From NCBI GenBank assembly GCA_029570205.1, contig JAKQSI010000042.1, positions 85,125 to 149,124 of the forward strand: DNA of 64,000 nucleotides. Reading direction: 5' to 3'. Under the pieces are notes generated by a model. It was given only the letters and a program-made list of their open reading frames with translations, did no database searches and was not told the DNA's origin. The number at the start of each line of letters is the position of its first letter. Position 1 is the first letter of the stretch. Shown here piece by piece: positions 59,729 through 64,000 of this stretch. Position numbers and translations under genes: made by a program. The stretch comes from Candidatus Omnitrophota bacterium (lineage in GTDB: Bacteria > Hinthialibacterota > Hinthialibacteria > Hinthialibacterales > JAKPRU01).

Positions 59729-60528
59729 CTGCCTGCACCTCCGGTTTCATCCGCGCCTTGGGAGCCGGTACCCGTTGCTCCGTCTGCTTGCTGGTCTTGC
59801 CACGAGGGAGCGGCCCCGCCGGAATTCGTGCTTTCCTCCGCCTCCGTCGATATGGCGTGTGACACGACTGGAACGGTAACTTGAATTGTCGATTGGCTTG
59901 GTCCGCGGGGCGGTCCTGTACTCGCCGAATTGTCGGGGACGATCGTGACACGGATCGCCGCAGGAAGCGCCGGATCTTCCGCGGACGAATCCCAGCAGGT
60001 TCGCCAGGAAGTGCCGTCATAGTACTCGAAAATAAGACTACTGATACGCTCTAAAAGAGGCTCGTATTCCGGTTCCTCCTGTACCGTGGACAACAGATTC
60101 CGCGTGACTCCGCGCAGAAGGTAAAGCCCCTCTTTGGCGCCGGGGCAATCCAGAGACGAAAGAGTATATTCAATTTGTTGAATATCCCCCCAGGGATCGC
60201 CTTCGGTTAACGTTCCCGATGTGGAGAATAGAATCAATTCAGCGCCAGACTGGGAAACCATGCTCTCCTGCCCGCCGATCATGTCACCGATCAGAAGGCC
60301 ATTGGGCGCGGCGGCATTGGCTAAGTCACGTTTAATTATTTCAATCGCATATTGCCGGGACAACTGCGTATCCTCGGCCTGATAGGCACGGTCGCGCAAG
60401 TGAATTGCATTAGAAAACACTGCGTTAATGGATAGGACAAGGATGGCCCCGATGGCCGTTGCCACCAGCAATTCAACCAGGGTTACACCGTGCCGAGAAC
60501 CCCAGGAATGGGCGCTATCACGAATCAT
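59725..60528 (-). CDS. gspJ: Type II secretion minor pseudopilin GspJ
   Basis: 267 residues with a prepilin peptidase site (RHG|VTLVELLVATAIGAILV, Glu at +5) and the GspJ-type body (YAIEIIKRDLANAAAPNG, LEYTLSSLDCPGAKEG-like segment reading IEYTLSSLDCPGAKEGLYLL). The C-terminus is unusually long, Ser/Gly/Gln-rich and low-complexity. Forms the pseudopilus tip with GspI and GspK. Four-base overlaps on both sides. Confidence 0.85.
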   Translation of the reverse strand: MIRDSAHSWGSRHGVTLVELLVATAIGAILVLSINAVFSNAIHLRDRAYQAEDTQLSRQYAIEIIKRDLANAAAPNGLLIGDMIGGQESMVSQSGAELILFSTSGTLTEGDPWGDIQQIEYTLSSLDCPGAKEGLYLLRGVTRNLLSTVQEEPEYEPLLERISSLIFEYYDGTSWRTCWDSSAEDPALPAAIRVTIVPDNSASTGPPRGPSQSTIQVTVPVVSHAISTEAEESTNSGGAAPSWQDQQADGATGTGSQGADETGGAGR

Positions 60529-60950
60529 GATGACACCTCCGCCACCACTAGGGTACTTAAGCGAACATTCTGCTCCCGGCCCTGTACCGGGAAATACACA
60601 ATCAGGGTCAAGAGATAGAAGTTGTCGTCCGTCCAGGGTTGCTTAAGCAATGCCCACCGATAGTCGGCCCACTCCGATCCAAAATTACCCTTTGCCGATG
60701 AATACTGCCACTGCCGCGTTACAGACAGCTCGTTCAGGTACTGCTCGGCCAGACGAACGGCTATCGATTGGCGTTCGGCCAATACGGAGACACCGTTCGC
60801 GATGCGGATACCTTTCAACGTCACGGGTATCACGGTCGCAGCCAGAACCATAGCCGCAAGAACTTCCGGGAAGGTGAAACCCGCTGCGCGGAATAACACC
60901 GCGTTAGAGGCAGAGCCGAGCCGATTGTCCTTACGAGATGCCGCGTTCAT
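60525..60950 (-). CDS. gspI: Type II secretion minor pseudopilin GspI
   Basis: 141 residues from the ATG seven bases after GAGGAGG; an ATG 12 codons upstream has no Shine-Dalgarno sequence. The prepilin motif is AAG|FTFPEVLAAMVLAATVIP, with Pro-Glu at the conserved position. The body (AERQSIAVRLAEQYLNEL) fits GspI/PilV-like tip subunits. Overlaps gspH by 20 bases and gspJ by four. Confidence 0.82.
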   Translation of the reverse strand: MNAASRKDNRLGSASNAVLFRAAGFTFPEVLAAMVLAATVIPVTLKGIRIANGVSVLAERQSIAVRLAEQYLNELSVTRQWQYSSAKGNFGSEWADYRWALLKQPWTDDNFYLLTLIVYFPVQGREQNVRLSTLVVAEVSS

Positions 60951-61470
60951 TCTGTGCCTCCTCTTCCGTGAGAACGGACCATTCATGGCCGATAAGCGGG
61001 CGTGCGACTATAATTCTGTCATCGCCGTGTCGAAAGCGGATGTATTGCAGACCATCGCTTTCCATGATTCCATCGGGCCGGAAAGTGATTGTTGCGACGC
61101 CGTTAACCAAAGGTTGGCCTGGGTATAGTTCCATCGCCGTATCCTCGTCGAGATAGAACTGAACTTGCCGATCGGTTGCCCACTCATAACCTGTCATGGC
61201 ATGCAGACCGTAGCGGTTGTTCCGTGTATCCATCCACAGCTCCAGCGGCACACCGCTCGCTACAGACTCGCGAAACGCGTATCGAATCAGCGACAGCAGT
61301 CGGTGAGCCTCTCCGTCCAGTGCCTGGCCGCGGAAAAATCGGGACAGTCTCGGCGCGGATGCCACCGCGACCGCGCTTAAAATAGCCATCACCAGGATGA
61401 GCTCCATGAGCGTGAATCCAGGCGAACCGACCGGCTTATTGTTCGTTCTGCTTATAGTTTGTGATATCAT
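60931..61470 (-). CDS. gspH: Type II secretion minor pseudopilin GspH
   Basis: 179 residues from the ATG five bases after GGGAGG; a GTG two codons earlier is an alternative. Prepilin motif SPG|FTLMELILVMAILSAVAV. The GspH/FimT domain follows (HRLLSLIRYAFRESVASGVP, LELWMDTRNNRYGL, ITFRPDG). It overlaps the end of gspG by about 35 bases. Confidence 0.85.
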   Translation of the reverse strand: MISQTISRTNNKPVGSPGFTLMELILVMAILSAVAVASAPRLSRFFRGQALDGEAHRLLSLIRYAFRESVASGVPLELWMDTRNNRYGLHAMTGYEWATDRQVQFYLDEDTAMELYPGQPLVNGVATITFRPDGIMESDGLQYIRFRHGDDRIIVARPLIGHEWSVLTEEEAQNERGIS

Positions 61471-61888
61471 CGTCACCTCCCGACCGGCCGTCCGGCCCCA
61501 TGGAGACTAGATCAAAGCCTTGCGGATTGCGTTTGCCGGGGTATTCATACAAATAAGCATTTCCCCACGGATCCAACGGAATGTCCTCGATGTACGGGCC
61601 GCGCCAGTTTTTGGCATAACTCGGCTGCTCTACCAGATCCCGCAGACCGTTGCTTCCTTTTGGGTAGGTCCCGTTATCCACCTCGAACGAGTCCAGCACT
61701 ATTTCCAGATTAGCGATCTGCGTCTGGGCGGCGGTAATTCTCGCCTGTTCCGAACGTCCCGCAAATTTTGGAACGACGATGGCCGCCAGGGTTGCCAAAA
61801 TAACGAGAACGAGAAGCATTTCCACCAGGGTGAAACCGCCTTGCGCGCAATGTCGTTGTTGTATGCATTGTGTTTTGACAGAAGCCAT
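61436..61888 (-). CDS. gspG: Type II secretion major pseudopilin GspG
   Basis: 150 residues from MASVKTQ, eight bases after GGAGG. Classic major pseudopilin: QGG|FTLVEMLLVLVILATLAAI, VVPKFAGRSEQAR, NGTYPKGSNGLRDLVEQP, WRGPYIEDIPLDPWGNAY, and the calcium-site tail LVSMGPDGRSGGDDDITNY. It forms the pseudopilus shaft. Needs a prepilin peptidase (gspO/pilD), not present in the window. Confidence 0.96.
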   Translation of the reverse strand: MASVKTQCIQQRHCAQGGFTLVEMLLVLVILATLAAIVVPKFAGRSEQARITAAQTQIANLEIVLDSFEVDNGTYPKGSNGLRDLVEQPSYAKNWRGPYIEDIPLDPWGNAYLYEYPGKRNPQGFDLVSMGPDGRSGGDDDITNYKQNEQ

Positions 61889-61908
61889 TTCTATGTCCTC
61901 CATACCGG

Positions 61909-63135
61909 CTATTTGATGTAGTCCTGAATCGTGAAAATGGGGATCACCATCCCAATGAAAATTGTCCCGATGAATCCCGCGATGAAAAACAACATGAGCG
62001 GCTCAGCTAATGCGACCGCTGAGCGCAACTGCCGTTCCAATTCCTGCTCCGTCGTTTCTGCAATCCGGATGAGTTCTTTGTCCAGGCGGCCGGTTTCTTC
62101 GGCTACAGATATCATTTCCAGTACGGCGTTTGAAAATAGTTGACTACAATTCAAGAAGCTGCCGGAAAGTCGGTCCCCCTTCTTGACGCGCTCGATGCCA
62201 TCGGCGACGGCATCGGCCAGGATGCGATTTGGGATGGATTTCCGCGCAACATTCAAGCCCTGAATTAGAGGGACACCGGCGGCGAGCAGGGTTCCCAACA
62301 TGCGGCAGAATCGAGCCATGGCGAACCGCGCCATCAGCGGCCCGATAATGGGTAAGCGAAGAAACATGCTTTCGCGCACGCGAATCCCGCGCTCTGTAGA
62401 GAGCCATTGGCGGAGGAAGTACGCGAGAACGGCTACCAGAACGACGACAAACGGCCCCCAATCTCGGATCAGACCGCTGGTCCCGACAATCGCCCGCGTG
62501 ATGAGGGGCAATTCGGCGCCGAAACTCTTGAACATGGATTGAAATCTCGGAATGAAGAAGACCAGGAGAAAAATCAATACGGAGATCGCGAGGACCAGGA
62601 GAACAGACGGGTAAATGAGGGCGGCCATCAACCGAGAGCGGAGGTCTCTGTCACGGCTTTGAAACTCGGCGATCTGGTTGAGAACTAAATCGAGAAAACC
62701 CCCTGTTTCCCCTGCCTGTACCATGGCGATATAGACTCGGGGGAAAATATCAGGGAATTGGGCCATGGAGTCGGCCAGTGTTGTGCCGTCGATGACACGA
62801 TCATGAATAGCCTTCCATTGTTCTGCTGTTGTGGGATTACCGGCCTCTCGGTAGAGGAGGGCGAGCGAGCGGCTGAGCGGGATCCCGGAGGCGAGTAAAC
62901 TGGAAAGAAGGCGGGTAAAATGCTCTAATTCCTTAAAAGTCACTTTTCCGTTACGCCATGGAAGGCGGAGCCACGGGCGCTGTGGCGCAGCCGGGTGAGT
63001 CAATTCGGAGATGCGGATCGGTTGCCAGCCGCGCGCAAGGATCTGATTAAATACATCCTGACGGCCCGGCGCCTCTACCTGGCCCTCGGCGAGGGTCCCA
63101 TCCGTTTGCAATGCACGATAATGAAAGTGAACCAT
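61909..63135 (-). CDS. gspF: Type II secretion inner-membrane platform protein GspF
   Basis: 408 residues with two T2SSF helical domains (ELEHFTRLLSSLLASGIPLS and MARFCRMLGTLLAAGVPLIQ) and three to four membrane helices (LIYPSVLLVLAISVLIFLLV, FVVVLVAVLAYFL, LMLFFIAGFIGTIFIGMVIP). The conserved AGETGGFLDLVL and AEETGRLDKELIRIA repeats are present. It interacts with the GspE ATPase and GspL/M. Twenty bases upstream of gspG. Confidence 0.95.
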   Translation of the reverse strand: MVHFHYRALQTDGTLAEGQVEAPGRQDVFNQILARGWQPIRISELTHPAAPQRPWLRLPWRNGKVTFKELEHFTRLLSSLLASGIPLSRSLALLYREAGNPTTAEQWKAIHDRVIDGTTLADSMAQFPDIFPRVYIAMVQAGETGGFLDLVLNQIAEFQSRDRDLRSRLMAALIYPSVLLVLAISVLIFLLVFFIPRFQSMFKSFGAELPLITRAIVGTSGLIRDWGPFVVVLVAVLAYFLRQWLSTERGIRVRESMFLRLPIIGPLMARFAMARFCRMLGTLLAAGVPLIQGLNVARKSIPNRILADAVADGIERVKKGDRLSGSFLNCSQLFSNAVLEMISVAEETGRLDKELIRIAETTEQELERQLRSAVALAEPLMLFFIAGFIGTIFIGMVIPIFTIQDYIK

Positions 63136-63165
63136 GGTGACACGGTCTCCATAATCCGTTGTCGG

Positions 63166-63863
63166 CTACCACCATTCGAATTGCTCATCTTTGCTGACCC
63201 GGAGCACTTCCTGTACCGTGGTCGCGCCTTCCAGGACGAGGCGCCAGCCGTCTTCGCTTAACGACTTCATCCCCGCGCGAGAGGCGGCCAGCCGAATTTC
63301 GCCGGCGGAATGTTCGTGCAGGACCATGTCGCGGATTTCCGTATTGAGCATCATCATTTCGAACACGGCGCGGCGGCCATGGAATCCTGTATGGCGACAC
63401 TGTTCGCATCCGACAGCGCGGAACACGGTCCGGTCATCCGGCAAGCCGAGACGTTTCCGCAGGGCCAGGGTTCGTTCCGATGTGTCTTCCGTTTTGCAGT
63501 GGGGGCAGAGCACGCGAACAAGACGCTGGGCTATTACGGCTTCGAGTGACGAGGCAACCAGGTAGGATTCGACCCCCATATCCACCATCCGTGTAATCGC
63601 TCCGGGGGCGTCATTTGTATGAAGGGTCGAAAAGACTAAATGGCCGGTTAATGATGCTTGAACGGCGATCTGCGCGGTCTCCTGGTCGCGGATTTCTCCG
63701 ACGAGGAGGACATCCGGGTCGTGTCGAAGGATTGAACGCAGACCGCGCGCAAAAGTCAGTCCGGTTTTTTCCGAGACCTGGATCTGGTTGATTCCTTTCA
63801 ACTGGTATTCGATGGGGTCTTCAATGGTAATGATTTTTCGTTCGGAATCGTTAATTTCGCTTA
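63166..63863 (-). pseudogene. gspE: Type II secretion ATPase GspE, 5' part cut off by an IS element
   Basis: The C-terminal ~230 residues of the secretion ATPase. Visible are [20 protein letters not shown] (Asp-box region), [20 protein letters not shown] (Walker B), [13 protein letters not shown] (His box), and the zinc-binding CPHC...CEQC pair in the C-terminal domain. Reading upstream, GspE-like sequence stops abruptly at codon AGC (63861-63859). There the expected Walker A region should begin about 15 residues further on, but the frame turns into unrelated sequence and reaches a TGA. The break falls at a TA dinucleotide that abuts an IS630-like end. The rest of gspE should lie beyond the window on the far side of the element. 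Confidence 0.82.
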
Positions 63864-63895
63864 CTAATCCAAACCATATATAGTAGGCATGTGGC

Positions 63896-63923
63896 TTGAC
63901 TAACGAATGGATTCGGGTAGAAT
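63896..63923 (+). promoter_or_regulatory. Promoter of the IS transposase
   Basis: TTGACT, 16 bases, TAGAAT, only eight bases before the transposase ATG, so the transcript would be nearly leaderless. Confidence 0.65.
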
Positions 63924-63931
63924 GTGTAATT

Positions 63932-64000
63932 ATGACAAAATCGGATGCACGTTCGCTGAGTCAAGAGAGTCAAGAGGACCTTCGGATGCGGGTGGTGCGC
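63932..64000 (+). CDS. IS630-like transposase, N-terminal 23 residues only
   Basis: ATG followed by an open frame to the window edge. The residues [20 protein letters not shown] resemble the N-termini of IS630-family transposases (D-A-R-x-L-x-x-E-x-Q-E-x-L-R). The DDE catalytic domain is beyond the window. Confidence 0.6.
   Translation, partial: MTKSDARSLSQESQEDLRMRVVR

Larger units (their letters stand above)
63864..64000. mobile_element. IS630-family insertion element, left end, continuing beyond window
   Basis: Starts right after the TA at 63862-63863, where gspE similarity ends; IS630/Tc1 elements insert at TA. It contains a promoter and the start of a transposase gene. The other end and terminal repeats are outside the window, so the family call rests on the transposase N-terminus and the TA junction. 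Confidence 0.7.

Overview
The window is bacterial chromosome of moderately high GC with tightly packed genes. It carries a near-complete type II secretion operon, lipoprotein and Sec/Tat signal peptides, TatA and a YbgF/CpoB-like protein, so the host is almost certainly Gram-negative (diderm). Proteins of the DUF6599, DUF4380 and tandem acetyl-xylan-esterase types, together with many dispersed intergenic repeats, fit an uncultured lineage of the Sumerlaeota/Hydrogenedentota/Planctomycetota sort. That placement is an impression from gene content, not a proven assignment. I see no rRNA, tRNA, CRISPR array or replication origin.

Layout. 1-11 kb: a partial gingipain-like (C25) peptidase, a lone sucC, a CgeB-type glycosyltransferase with a Maf-like N-terminus, a lipoprotein sulfatase, truA, rarA and a secreted protein of unknown function. 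11-17 kb: Maf pyrophosphatase, an orphan ribose-type ABC permease, a CpoB-like protein behind a structured leader or small RNA, an Rrf2/IscR-type regulator, a DnaC-like loader, cysteine desulfurase and tatA. 17-24.5 kb: a tandem esterase, then the branched-chain amino acid genes ilvB-ilvN-ilvC, preceded by a complete attenuator (promoter, Val/Leu-rich leader peptide, terminator), then yebC. 24.6-36.5 kb: a DtxR/MntR-type regulator with feoB, a bacterial PRMT-like methyltransferase, a phosphohexomutase, a HisD-like/HisB-like pair with altered active sites, a Tat-exported Fe-S aldo/keto reductase, and DUF6599, DUF4380 and NTF2-like proteins. 36.7-44.4 kb: a surface-glycan or protein-glycosylation region (Maf/DUF115, methyltransferases, a methyltransferase-GT2 fusion, a GT-C membrane protein) ending in gene remnants. 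44.4-49.7 kb: a translationally overlapping dnaE2-galT-galK operon. 50.2-63.9 kb: a minus-strand type II secretion operon gspE-F-G-H-I-J-K-L-M-C-D, continuing by 4-nt overlaps into a histidine kinase and a sigma-54 activator. Its secretin is split over two genes, and its gspE is cut by an IS630-like element at the right edge.

The intergenic gaps hold at least five families of short repeats: C/G-rich palindromes, an AT-rich TTCAATTTTTAATT element, the GTCATTGCGAGGAG-type inverted repeat, GACAGGC hairpins and ATTCCGGC palindromes. The AT-rich element supplies the stop codon and last codons of three genes. Several starts lack a Shine-Dalgarno sequence and follow a -10-like hexamer by 5-10 nt, which suggests leaderless mRNAs.
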